Assembly: GCA_003433295.1 (NCBI GenBank)
Contig: CP016202.1
Coordinates: 429,991-466,264, forward strand
From: Eubacterium minutum ATCC 700079
GTDB lineage: Bacteria; Bacillota; Clostridia; Peptostreptococcales; Anaerovoracaceae
Length of the DNA stretch: 36,274 bases
Direction of reading: 5' to 3'
In this document: positions 15,828 to 24,114 of the stretch, one piece after another
How the letters are laid out: each line of letters opens with the position of its first letter
Position numbering within the stretch: position 1 is the first letter of the stretch
Notes under the pieces: model-generated
Databases searched by the model: none
The model's input: the letters and a program-made list of their open reading frames with translations, nothing else
What the model was told of the DNA's origin: nothing
Translations under genes and position numbers: made by a program

Positions 15828-15901
15828 TCATCTTTACTTTACGCCGTTACTTCCGTTTCGTGATATGCAGCACCACTTCCGCTTCCGGGTGTCGGCGCTC
15901 G

Positions 15902-16351
15902 CTACATGTTTATCACTCCTATGGTCAGCATCATTACCAAGGCTCCCGCCGCGCAGACTCCCAAAAGGATCATGGGAACCGCATCTTTCAACCTCATCTC
16001 GAGCATTGCGGCGACCAGCGCCCCCGTCCATGCTCCTGTCCCCGGCAGCGGAACGGCTACCAGTATGAACAATCCCAGCTTTTCATACTTTCTCACCGTA
16101 TCGGCTTTACTGTCAGCTCTTTTTTCTATTTTCCTTATGAAGTCATCTATCTTATGATGTTTTTCCCTTAAAAACTTAAAGATCTCTCTTATAAAGACGA
16201 TGATAAACGGTACAGGTATCATGTTTCCGATCACAACCAGAACATATATGAGCCATGGATTGAGGTCGTGAGTAACGGCAAAGGGTATCGCAGCTCTCAG
16301 TTCAGCCACAGGAGCCATAGAAATCAGTACGGTCATCAGAATTTTATCCAT
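15902..16351 (-). CDS. Small multidrug-export-family membrane protein (COG2426-like)
   Basis: About 149 residues. N-terminal MAPVAELRAAIPFAV is the hallmark of the COG2426 / small multidrug export family. It is followed by a helix (WLIYVLVVIGNMIPVPFIIVF), a basic loop, a conserved LFILVAVPLPGTGAWTGALVAAM and a C-terminal helix. It resembles part of the DedA superfamily. The export function in the family name has little direct support. ATG 16351 is preferred (AGGAAG 7 nt upstream); ATG 16357 has too little spacing. It overlaps the upstream membrane gene by 8 nt, so both are co-translated. Confidence 0.8.
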   Translation of the reverse strand: MDKILMTVLISMAPVAELRAAIPFAVTHDLNPWLIYVLVVIGNMIPVPFIIVFIREIFKFLREKHHKIDDFIRKIEKRADSKADTVRKYEKLGLFILVAVPLPGTGAWTGALVAAMLEMRLKDAVPMILLGVCAAGALVMMLTIGVINM

Positions 16352-16967
16352 ATACATGCTTCCTGTTCGTTTTAATCTGAACCACCACTCCTACAATCAT
16401 CAGCACGAGGATCACACATGTGACAAGCATCGGTTCCTCTTTTGCAAAATCGACAAATATCTTGCGGTTTAAATGCTTTACCGTCGTCTGCGGCGAAGAT
16501 CCGATATTATTGCTCAACGTCCTGTAATTGAGAATCATATACATACACGGCAACGAAAACAGCGACGCGCCGTTTGCGGCGGTGGAAACCGTAATCATTA
16601 TATCCACCGATTTGAGAAACAGAATCACCATAGCAACTATTATCAGCGCAAAAACCGCATACTTATATTTTTCGATTTCCTCAGGCAAAAAAGGACTTAC
16701 CAGCCTCGCCGCTACGACGCCTGCTATAACTCCGAAAATGACAATGCCCGCCTTGATTATGAATCCCGTTATCAGCGCAACCACTGCCCCGCAAAGAGCC
16801 GCTATTATCAACTCCGAATTTTTCGTTCCGAGTTTTCCTATCACCATATTGAACGTAAACAGAAAGCAGCTCAGGGTCACCATGGGTTTAAACAGATCCC
16901 GCCCTTTAAAAAGCAGCAGTCCTCCAATTACGGTCAGTACCGCCGTATACAAAAATAATTCCAGCAT
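16344..16967 (-). CDS. Polytopic membrane protein, TM7S3/TM198-like
   Basis: A 207-residue protein with about six hydrophobic segments, for example LFLYTAVLTVIGGLLLF, LIIAALCGAVVALITGFII, IVIFGVIAGVVAARL, YAVFALIIVAMVILFL and LVTCVILVLMIVGVVV. Repeated small residues in the helices (Gly/Ala) and the overall layout recall the TM7S3/TM198-like (DUF4203) domain, but the match is weak. No catalytic motif is visible. It forms a two-gene unit with the downstream export-family protein. Function unknown. Confidence 0.6.
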   Translation of the reverse strand: MLELFLYTAVLTVIGGLLLFKGRDLFKPMVTLSCFLFTFNMVIGKLGTKNSELIIAALCGAVVALITGFIIKAGIVIFGVIAGVVAARLVSPFLPEEIEKYKYAVFALIIVAMVILFLKSVDIMITVSTAANGASLFSLPCMYMILNYRTLSNNIGSSPQTTVKHLNRKIFVDFAKEEPMLVTCVILVLMIVGVVVQIKTNRKHVYG

Positions 16968-17039
16968 TTCTACCCCTTTTAACCGTTTTTCAAAGAAACT
17001 TAACGCCGAAGCAGATGCTTCGTTTTGCGGTCGCCTTCT

Positions 17040-17085
17040 AAAAAAGCTGCAACACCGACCCGACGCAGGGCTATGTTACAGCTTT
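17040..17085 (-). terminator. Rho-independent terminator of hppA
   Basis: On the minus strand AAAGCTGTAACA pairs with TGTTGCAGCTTT (one wobble), with a nested GCCC/GGGT inner pairing and a TTTTTT tail (17040-17045). It lies 17 nt after the hppA stop and separates hppA from the two small membrane genes. A second hairpin, CGAAGCA/TGCTTCG at 17007-17022, is nearby. Confidence 0.8.
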
Positions 17086-17101
17086 AATCTCTAAAGGTTC
17101 G

Positions 17102-19117
17102 TTAACCTAAAATTCCGTTTCCGAACAGTGGCGCAAACACCAATGACACGATAGTCATGAGTTTGATCAGAATGTTTATGGACGGACCGGAAGTATCCTT
17201 GAAAGGATCGCCTACAGTATCGCCCACAACCGCCGCTTTGTGTGTTTCTGAGCCTTTACCGCCGTAATTGCCTTCTTCCACATACTTCTTTGCATTATCC
17301 CATGCTCCGCCTGCGTTTGCCATCATGATGGCGAGAAGAACACCTGATGCCAGCGCTCCGGCAAGCATGCCGCCGAGAGCATCCGAGCCGAGAATGAAGC
17401 CGACCGCCAAAGGAGATACGATTGCCATAAGTCCCGGAATCATCATTTCTCTCAGCGCCGCCGTTGTGGAGATGTCAACGCATCTCGTGTAGTCGGGTTT
17501 CGATGTGCCCTCCATTATTCCCTTATCCTCGCGGAACTGTCTGCGGACTTCTTCGATCATATTGTTTGCGGCCTTTCCCACCGAATTCATGGTGAGAGCC
17601 GAGAATATGAACGGAAGCATTGCCCCCACAAACAGACCTATGATAACTATCGGATTCAAAAGATCTATGGACTGAAGATGAGCCACCGCAGCAAACGATA
17701 CGAACAGCGCAAGCGCCGTAAGCGCAGCCGAACAGATTGCAAAACCCTTTCCTATTGCGGCCGTCGTATTGCCGACGGAATCGAGTTTGTCGGTGATGTT
17801 TCTCACTTCCTCGGGGAGTTCCGACATCTCCGCGATACCGCCGGCGTTGTCGGAAACAGGACCGTAAGCATCTACGGCAACGGTGATTCCCGTAATCGAG
17901 AGCATGCCCACAGCCGAAAGTGAAATTCCGTATACTCCCGCAAAGTGGAAAGCAACGTATATACCTATCGCAATACAGATTATAGGCCAGAGGGTGGACA
18001 TCATTCCCACTCCCAAACCGCTTATTATAGTCGTTGCGGAACCCGTCTGAGACTGATCCGCAATTTTCTTTACACTCCCGAAATCAGCCGATGTATAAAC
18101 CTCGGTCAACTTACCTATTGCCACGCCGACAACCAGTCCCGCGATAATTGCATACGCATAATTCATGCTTCCGAGCATATATCTGCTGAGGAATATCGAT
18201 GCGACGATAACTATTACGGCACTTATGTACGTGGCCATATCCAGAGCTTTTGCCGGATTTGAATTATTGTCACCGCCTCTTACGCAAAGAATCGCTACTA
18301 CGGAAGCCACAAGACCGATAGCCGCAAGGATCAGAGGAAACATCGCAGCCTGCGTCTCCGAGAAATTGCTTCCGATTCCCGCTTTTTTAACGGCAACCGC
18401 CGCAAGGGTAATCGCCGAAATGATCGAACCCACATACGACTCGAAAAGGTCCGAACCCATACCTGCGACGTCACCTACGTTGTCGCCCACGTTATCCGCG
18501 ATAACCGCAGGGTTCCTCGGGTCGTCCTCAGGTATTCCCGCTTCAACCTTGCCGACAAGATCGGCTCCGACGTCCGCGGCCTTTGTATATATACCGCCGC
18601 CCACTCTTCCGAAAAGAGCCATGGACGATGCGCCGAGACCGAAGCCCGTAACACATTCAACCAGGGTTGCCAGATCGAGAACGCACACGATCGCGCCAAG
18701 TCCCAAAAGACCCAGACCGGCAACGCAAAGTCCCATTACGGATCCGCTTCTGAACGCCACCTTGAGCGCCTTGGACATTCCCTTTTCCTGCGCGGCAGCG
18801 GCAGTTCTTACATTACCCAAAGTCGCGACGTTCATTCCAAAGAATCCCGCCAGTACGGAAAGCAGAGCACCGCACACATAAAGAATGCCGGTTTCTTTGT
18901 TTATGAACACTCCGAGAAGTACAGCCATGCAAACGATAACCACGAACATGAACTTGTACTCTCTCTTAAGAAATGCGAACGCTCCTTCTCTGATGAACCC
19001 GGATATTTCCTTCATCCTTTCATTTCCCTCATTGCACTTTTTTATCCAGCCGGCAAGACCAAAGGCCACAACCAGCGCAATCACGGCGCAAAGAGGGGCA
19101 ATAAACTTCAACTCCAT
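17102..19117 (-). CDS. hppA: Membrane-bound ion-pumping pyrophosphatase, potassium-dependent type
   Basis: It hydrolyses pyrophosphate and pumps H+ and/or Na+ across the membrane. 671 residues with about 16 helices. Substrate-site motifs are [55 protein letters not shown] and [17 protein letters not shown]. The [10 protein letters not shown] motif has Ala where potassium-independent enzymes have Lys (GNTTKA), so the potassium-dependent subgroup is predicted. The transported ion cannot be told from these motifs. The start has TAGGAGG 6 nt upstream in a leader with competing pairing. Last gene of the block that also holds glycolysis and secG; useful in anaerobes that recover energy from pyrophosphate. 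Confidence 0.97.
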   Translation of the reverse strand: MELKFIAPLCAVIALVVAFGLAGWIKKCNEGNERMKEISGFIREGAFAFLKREYKFMFVVIVCMAVLLGVFINKETGILYVCGALLSVLAGFFGMNVATLGNVRTAAAAQEKGMSKALKVAFRSGSVMGLCVAGLGLLGLGAIVCVLDLATLVECVTGFGLGASSMALFGRVGGGIYTKAADVGADLVGKVEAGIPEDDPRNPAVIADNVGDNVGDVAGMGSDLFESYVGSIISAITLAAVAVKKAGIGSNFSETQAAMFPLILAAIGLVASVVAILCVRGGDNNSNPAKALDMATYISAVIVIVASIFLSRYMLGSMNYAYAIIAGLVVGVAIGKLTEVYTSADFGSVKKIADQSQTGSATTIISGLGVGMMSTLWPIICIAIGIYVAFHFAGVYGISLSAVGMLSITGITVAVDAYGPVSDNAGGIAEMSELPEEVRNITDKLDSVGNTTAAIGKGFAICSAALTALALFVSFAAVAHLQSIDLLNPIVIIGLFVGAMLPFIFSALTMNSVGKAANNMIEEVRRQFREDKGIMEGTSKPDYTRCVDISTTAALREMMIPGLMAIVSPLAVGFILGSDALGGMLAGALASGVLLAIMMANAGGAWDNAKKYVEEGNYGGKGSETHKAAVVGDTVGDPFKDTSGPSINILIKLMTIVSLVFAPLFGNGILG

Positions 19118-19123
19118 ATAATA

Positions 19124-19172
19124 CCTCCTAAGATTTAACGCTATATAGGAGGAGCCAAATAAGCACCTCCTT
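19124..19172 (-). promoter_or_regulatory. hppA leader with competing Shine-Dalgarno pairings
   Basis: On the minus strand, in order: AAGGAGG (19166-19172), CCTCCTA (19146-19152) and TAGGAGG (19124-19130, the hppA ribosome-binding site). The middle element is perfectly complementary over 7 bp to the real site and over 6 bp to the upstream decoy. A minimal TTG frame after the decoy would encode M-A-P-P-I and then stop, covering the middle element. The pairing is seen directly; regulation is inferred. Confidence 0.45.
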
Positions 19173-19204
19173 GCGAAAAAAAATATAAACTTAATGAATA
19201 AAAA

Positions 19205-19438
19205 TTATCTGCCGACAGTTACGAGGATCAGCGACAGAACTATGAAGAGAACCGCCGTAACAATAGTGATCCTGTTCAGGATCCCCTGATAGCCGCGTCC
19301 CTTTTTCTTTCCGAAGAGCTGTTCAGCTCCGCCCGCGATGGAACCGGAAAGACCGTCACTGTTTCCTTCCTGAAACAGTACGCTCAAGATAAGTATAACG
19401 CTTACAACGGCAAGAATAACCATCAATACTGTATGCAT
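19205..19438 (-). CDS. secG: Preprotein translocase subunit SecG
   Basis: A 77-residue auxiliary subunit of the SecYEG channel. Two membrane helices (VLMVILAVVSVILILSVLF and ITIVTAVLFIVLSLILVTV) flank the conserved loop QEGNSDGLSGSIAGGAEQLFG. ATG 19438 is chosen because AAGGAG lies 7 nt upstream and this gives the usual SecG length; a GTG at 19468 would add ten unlikely residues. secG at the end of the glycolytic operon is a known clostridial arrangement. It may also have its own promoter. Confidence 0.95.
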   Translation of the reverse strand: MHTVLMVILAVVSVILILSVLFQEGNSDGLSGSIAGGAEQLFGKKKGRGYQGILNRITIVTAVLFIVLSLILVTVGR

Positions 19439-19471
19439 AAAAACACTCCTTATTTTTTCTGTAACCACATT

Positions 19472-19500
19472 ACAATATCACACCGCACTTTAAAAATCAA
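19472..19500 (-). promoter_or_regulatory. Candidate promoter for secG (and hppA)
   Basis: Minus strand: TTGATT (19495-19500), 17 nt, TATTGT (19472-19477). Each hexamer matches consensus at four positions. It lies in the short tpiA-secG spacer. Confidence 0.4.
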
Positions 19501-19531
19501 GTCCGGTAACAATATTTTGCGCTGAGATCCG

Positions 19532-20281
19532 TTAAAAATTAACAATATCCATAAATGTATCGGCTTTTAGACTTGCACCTCCGACCAACGCTCCGTCGAT
19601 TTCGGGCATATTCATTATCTCGGTCGCATTGTCCGGCTTGACACTGCCCCCGTACTGAATCGTAACCTTGTCACAGGTTTCTTCATCATATAACTTTTCT
19701 ATAGTTCTTCTTATATACGAGCACATTTCTTCAGCCTGCCCGGGTGTCGCCGTTTTGCCGGTGCCTATCGCCCATATCGGTTCGTAAGCAACCACCAATT
19801 TAGACACATCCTCGGCGGAAAGTCCGTTAAGATCCGCCTCAAGCTGTGCGAAAACCACCTCTTTTTCCCTGCCTGCCTCACGTTCCCGAAGTTTTTCTCC
19901 GACACAAAGGATGGGAACTATCTCACTGTCCCCGAAGATTTTTTTCAGTTTCCTGTTGACGGTTTCATCCGTTTCATTGAAATACTCTCTTCTCTCGGAG
20001 TGTCCCACTATACAATAGTCAACGCCCACATCCTTCAGCATGCGCAACGAAATTTCCCCCGTGAAGGCTCCCTCGTCCTCAAAATGCACGTTCTGAGCGC
20101 CGACTCCGACCCCTGTTCCCTCAAAAGCTTTCCTGAGGGTGTCCAACAAAGTGTATGGAGCGCATACGGCCGTTCGCACATCCGTATCCTTATAAATTTT
20201 TTTGAAACTCTCGGCAAACTGCAACGCCTCTTCTCTCGTTTTGAACATCTTCCAGTTTCCGGCTATGAATGGAATCCTCAT
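19532..20281 (-). CDS. tpiA: Triosephosphate isomerase
   Basis: It interconverts dihydroxyacetone phosphate and glyceraldehyde 3-phosphate. 249 residues, full length. Catalytic residues are visible: Asn/Lys in [10 protein letters not shown], His in [12 protein letters not shown], Glu in [18 protein letters not shown], and the phosphate loop [10 protein letters not shown] followed by GALVGGASL. It lies 15 nt downstream of pgk with AAGGAG before its ATG. Part of the gap-pgk-tpiA lower glycolysis unit. Confidence 0.98.
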   Translation of the reverse strand: MRIPFIAGNWKMFKTREEALQFAESFKKIYKDTDVRTAVCAPYTLLDTLRKAFEGTGVGVGAQNVHFEDEGAFTGEISLRMLKDVGVDYCIVGHSERREYFNETDETVNRKLKKIFGDSEIVPILCVGEKLREREAGREKEVVFAQLEADLNGLSAEDVSKLVVAYEPIWAIGTGKTATPGQAEEMCSYIRRTIEKLYDEETCDKVTIQYGGSVKPDNATEIMNMPEIDGALVGGASLKADTFMDIVNF

Positions 20282-20296
20282 GATAAAATCAGCTCC

Positions 20297-21481
20297 TTAT
20301 TTATCCTCTATAACATTTATTCCCGGAAGAACCTTTCCCTCAAGGAATTCAAGAGAAGCGCCTCCGCCCGTCGATATGTGCGACATCTTGTCCGCCAGCC
20401 CGAATTTCTCAACGGCCGCCGCAGAATCACCGCCCCCGATTATCGTTACGGCGCTGCTTTCGGCAAGAACTTCGGCAATGGCTTCGGTTCCCTTTTCAAA
20501 TGTCTTCATCTCGAACACTCCGACAGGACCGTTCCAGACCACGGTAGCGGCTTTCTTCAGTTTACTGCCGTAAAGTTCAATGGTTTTGGGACCGATGTCA
20601 AGCCCCATGTAATCCGGCGGAATCTTGTCAGCATCGAACACCGCCGTTTCCGCACCGTCGGAAAACTCCTTTGCGCACACGATATCGACAGGAAGCAGAA
20701 GCGGCACTCCCGCAGTCCTTGCTTCATCCATGAGTTTTTTCGCGAGATCTATACTGTCTTCATCGAGTATGGATTTTCCCGTTTCATAACCCATGGCCTT
20801 ATAGAATGTATACGACATTCCTCCGCCTATTATGAGCGTGTCCACATTTTTGAGCAGGCTTTTGATGACGGGAATCTTGTCTCCGACCTTTGCACCGCCC
20901 ATAACGGCAACAAAAGGCCGTTCGGGATTTTCAACGGCGTTGCCGAGGAACTTCACTTCTTTTTCTATAAGAAATCCCGAAACCGCGGGAATGTAATCCG
21001 CTATCCCCGCAGTTGAAGCGTGCGCTCTGTGAGCCGTTCCGAAAGCTTCCTGAACGAATAATTCGGCAAGCGACGCCAATTCTTTCGCAAATCCGGGATC
21101 GTTTTCGGTTTCCTCTTTCCGGAAACGTACATTTTCAAGCAAAAGTATTTCGCCCGGCTTTAACTCCGCGACTCTTTTTCTGACTTCATCGTCCACAACT
21201 CTTTCCGACGGCGCAAATCCCACCTTTCTTCCCATGCACTCCGAAAGTCTTTCGGCAACGGGTTTAAGTGAGAACTCAGCCTTCGGTTCTCCTTTAGGCC
21301 TTCCAAGGTGGGACAGCAGTATCACCGCAGCTCCGTGTTCAACCAGATACTCTATCGTCGGCAGAGCCGCTCTGATTCTCGTGTCGTCGGTAATTTCGCC
21401 GTCTTTCATGGGAACGTTGAAATCACAACGTACTATAACTCTTTTATTATTGACGTCAACATCTCTTACTGTTTTTTTCAT
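20297..21481 (-). CDS. pgk: Phosphoglycerate kinase
   Basis: It transfers phosphate from 1,3-bisphosphoglycerate to ADP, an ATP-yielding step of glycolysis. 394 residues, normal length. Motifs include [32 protein letters not shown], the hinge region [33 protein letters not shown] and the nucleotide loop [16 protein letters not shown], with [18 protein letters not shown] at the end. It has no unusual features. It sits 111 nt after gap and 15 nt before tpiA; the gap-pgk spacer shows no clear promoter or terminator. Confidence 0.98.
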   Translation of the reverse strand: MKKTVRDVDVNNKRVIVRCDFNVPMKDGEITDDTRIRAALPTIEYLVEHGAAVILLSHLGRPKGEPKAEFSLKPVAERLSECMGRKVGFAPSERVVDDEVRKRVAELKPGEILLLENVRFRKEETENDPGFAKELASLAELFVQEAFGTAHRAHASTAGIADYIPAVSGFLIEKEVKFLGNAVENPERPFVAVMGGAKVGDKIPVIKSLLKNVDTLIIGGGMSYTFYKAMGYETGKSILDEDSIDLAKKLMDEARTAGVPLLLPVDIVCAKEFSDGAETAVFDADKIPPDYMGLDIGPKTIELYGSKLKKAATVVWNGPVGVFEMKTFEKGTEAIAEVLAESSAVTIIGGGDSAAAVEKFGLADKMSHISTGGGASLEFLEGKVLPGINVIEDK

Positions 21482-21592
21482 AAATTTTCTCCCGAATAAT
21501 CTCGATATTCAATGCCTTGACGGCAAATTCCCGAAAGTGATTTTCCCATCGCGTCGAAACGCGGCATCGCACTGCCTGCGGAAATGTAGCCG

Positions 21593-22612
21593 CTATCTAT
21601 TATCAACCTCATACATGTGTCTAATCAACTCAAGGGTTTTGCATGAATATCCATATTCGTTGTCGTAATAGGCGATGAGTTTGAAAAATCTGTCGTTAAG
21701 TTCAATTCCCTCTCTCGCGTCGAAAATCGAAGTGTTGGGATCTCCTATAAAATCTCCGGAAACCACCTCGTCATCCACGTATTCTATAACACCGCTCAGG
21801 TAAGTCTTTGACGCCTCTTCGACCGCTTTCTTGATTTCCTCGTAAGATGTGGCTTTCACGGTTATCACATTGAGGTCCACAACGGACACATCTGCGGTAG
21901 GCACACGATATGAGATTCCCGTCATCTTGCCTTTCAATTCCGGAATCACAAGTCCGACCGCCTTTGCCGCACCCGTAGTTGACGGAATCACATTACCGAA
22001 AACACTTCTTCCCGTTCTCCAGTCTTTCTGTGAACGCGCATCCACAACCTTTTGCTTTGCTGTAGCCGCATGTATGGTAGACATCAGGCCCTGGTCTATC
22101 CCGAAATTATCGTTGATAACCTTGCAGAGAGGCGCAAGACAGTTTGTCGTGCAGGAAGCGTTCGAAACGACCTTCATATCGGATTTATATTCATCGGAAT
22201 TGACCTTGTAAACAAATGTCGGAGTTTCCTTGTCCTTTGCCGGCGCGGTGATTATAACCTTTTTCGCCCCTCCGTGATTTATGTGAATCATGCCCTTTTC
22301 CGTCGTGTTGTAGGCTCCCGTTGCCTCAACTATGTATTCCGCGCCGCAACTACTCCACGGAATATTCTGCGCTTCGGATTCGCTGAACACCGGCACTTTC
22401 TTTCCGTCTATTACAATTCCGTCTTCATATCTGTCCAACTCTCCCGGGAAACGACCGAATGTGGAATCATATTTGAGCATGTAAACCATGTAATCCAAAT
22501 CGGCATTCCTTACATTGATGCCGCAGATATCTATATCCGGCATGTCCATAGCCGCACGTACAATAACTCTTGCGATTCTCCCGAATCCGCTAATTCCTAC
22601 CTTAATCGCCAT
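21593..22612 (-). CDS. gap: Glyceraldehyde-3-phosphate dehydrogenase with atypical cofactor-site residues
   Basis: It oxidises and phosphorylates glyceraldehyde 3-phosphate. 339 residues. The catalytic Cys154 is in SNASCTTNCLAP and His181 in STIHAATAKQ; the sugar-phosphate loop is STTGAAKAVG. Three cofactor-site features differ from the NAD-type family: the glycine motif reads GFGRIAR instead of GFGRIGR, the Asp that contacts the adenosine ribose (AINDL) is replaced by Val34-Arg35 (GINVRN), and the DGPS/DLPH segment reads DARS, losing the Pro linked to NAD preference. NADP or dual use is therefore possible (inference). It directly follows rpoN and heads gap-pgk-tpiA. CggR, the usual repressor gene here in Firmicutes, is absent. 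Good AAAGGAG before the ATG. Confidence 0.96.
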   Translation of the reverse strand: MAIKVGISGFGRIARVIVRAAMDMPDIDICGINVRNADLDYMVYMLKYDSTFGRFPGELDRYEDGIVIDGKKVPVFSESEAQNIPWSSCGAEYIVEATGAYNTTEKGMIHINHGGAKKVIITAPAKDKETPTFVYKVNSDEYKSDMKVVSNASCTTNCLAPLCKVINDNFGIDQGLMSTIHAATAKQKVVDARSQKDWRTGRSVFGNVIPSTTGAAKAVGLVIPELKGKMTGISYRVPTADVSVVDLNVITVKATSYEEIKKAVEEASKTYLSGVIEYVDDEVVSGDFIGDPNTSIFDAREGIELNDRFFKLIAYYDNEYGYSCKTLELIRHMYEVDNR

Positions 22613-22684
22613 CTCAATTTTCTCCTTTCGGCATAAATAAAGTATTTAATATATCCATCCTATCCTTAAGGACATTCAGGCCAA

Positions 22685-24094
22685 TCAATAACGTCGCCTT
22701 TTTGAAGAAGACACTATTCCCAGTTCTTCCCTGTACTTTGCGACTGTCCTTCGAGAAATGTCGATCCCCCTGCTCTTCAGCAGATCTGCAATTTCCCTGT
22801 CACTGTAAGGTTTTTTCGGGTCTTCCCCGCAAACCACATCTTTCATTATAAACTTAACGCTGCTTGATGACAATCCCTCACCGTCACCTGCCGACGAAAT
22901 TTTGCTCGGAAAGAAATATTTTAATTCAAATACGCCCTCCGGAGTTTGAATGTATTTACCGTTTATTGCCCTGCTCACGGTAGATTCATGCATGTTCAGG
23001 CTGTTTGCGACCTGCTTAAGCGTAAGGCTCTTAAGGGATTCTTCTCCTCCATCGAAAAAATCCCTCTGGGCCTTCAGTATCTCCCCGGTAACTTTGAAAA
23101 GAGTTTCCCTTCTCCTCTGAATGTTTTTGATAAGCCACTGTGCGGAATTGAACTTTTCATTAAGATATTTGTTTAGAGCCCGGTCTTTCTTTGCGTTCAA
23201 GAGAAGGTCCTTATAATAGGCGCTTATTCTCAGTGTCGGCAGTTGTGAATCATTTACGGAAATCACATATTCCTCGTCGATCTTTTCCAGTTTGAGGTCG
23301 GGGATCACATATTTGATTTCCTCCGCAGAACCGGCAAAACTGCGTCCCGGTTTAGGTTCAAGGCTCTTGATAAGATCCACGGCAGACTGTGCTTCCTCAG
23401 GTTTTATCGCAAGTTCAGATGCGATCTTCGCTATCCTGTTTGCCGCAACGTCCTCCAGCATGTACCTTATTATATGAGATATTTCCTCCGTCAGTCCGCC
23501 CGTAACGGTAAGCTGTATTTCAAGGCATTCCTCAATACTGCGCGCTCCGACGCCGTAAGGTTCCATGTCGTGTATGTACTTCAGTACTTCTTCCACCTCA
23601 TCTTCCGAAACCCCGGCGATCCCGGCAATTTCGGCGTTCGAATCCTGCAAATAGCCGTTGTCGTCTATTTCTTCTATTATATAAACCCCTGTTCTCTTTT
23701 CCCTCTCATTCAGATCAAGAAAACTCAACTGTTCCAGTAAAAACTCGCGCAGATCCTGTCCCTGTGCGGATATACTCTCGACATAATAATTGTCTCCGCC
23801 GTCTTCACCCTTCGGCTCACCGCCGTCAAACCGGTAATCGTCAGGATTGTAATAGTCCTCATCCAAATCCTGCGGAATTTCGCTGTCTTCCGTATCCGGA
23901 ACTTCATCCTCGGCATTCCCGGCAGTTTCTTCCCTGCTTTCTTCTATGACCGGGTTTTCCAGCAATTCATTTTTTATATAATCCGCAAGCTCAAGGTTGT
24001 TCATCTGAAGAATCCTTATTCCTTGGATAAGTCTCGGCGTCATGGATAATTTTGCCTTTTGTTCTGTTGTAAGCTCGTAACCGATCTTCATCAT
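22685..24094 (-). CDS. rpoN: RNA polymerase sigma-54 factor
   Basis: It directs RNA polymerase to -24/-12 promoters, which need AAA+ activators to open. About 469 residues. Region I is AKLSMTPRLIQGIRILQMNNLEL; an acidic linker (about residues 55-100) follows. The core-binding region and HTH (VANSLNMHESTVSRAINGKY) are present. The C-terminal RpoN box reads SRRTVAKYREELGI, matching the family signature. ATG 24094 is chosen over GTG 24100 and ATG 24091, none having a strong ribosome-binding site. It lies 20 nt after nptA and 72 nt before gap. rpoN (sigL) beside gap is a known Firmicute linkage. No sigma-54 activator is encoded in the window. Confidence 0.96.
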   Translation of the reverse strand: MMKIGYELTTEQKAKLSMTPRLIQGIRILQMNNLELADYIKNELLENPVIEESREETAGNAEDEVPDTEDSEIPQDLDEDYYNPDDYRFDGGEPKGEDGGDNYYVESISAQGQDLREFLLEQLSFLDLNEREKRTGVYIIEEIDDNGYLQDSNAEIAGIAGVSEDEVEEVLKYIHDMEPYGVGARSIEECLEIQLTVTGGLTEEISHIIRYMLEDVAANRIAKIASELAIKPEEAQSAVDLIKSLEPKPGRSFAGSAEEIKYVIPDLKLEKIDEEYVISVNDSQLPTLRISAYYKDLLLNAKKDRALNKYLNEKFNSAQWLIKNIQRRRETLFKVTGEILKAQRDFFDGGEESLKSLTLKQVANSLNMHESTVSRAINGKYIQTPEGVFELKYFFPSKISSAGDGEGLSSSSVKFIMKDVVCGEDPKKPYSDREIADLLKSRGIDISRRTVAKYREELGIVSSSKRRRY

Positions 24095-24114
24095 ACTCAC
24101 TCAAAATCACTAAG

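Noticed and set aside
19439-19468. Longer secG with a GTG start
   Set aside because: The ATG at 19438 has a proper AAGGAG and gives the usual SecG N-terminus.
20000-21016. A 338-residue plus-strand frame opposite tpiA and pgk
   Set aside because: Antisense to two well-conserved genes and crossing their boundary; no recognisable protein features.
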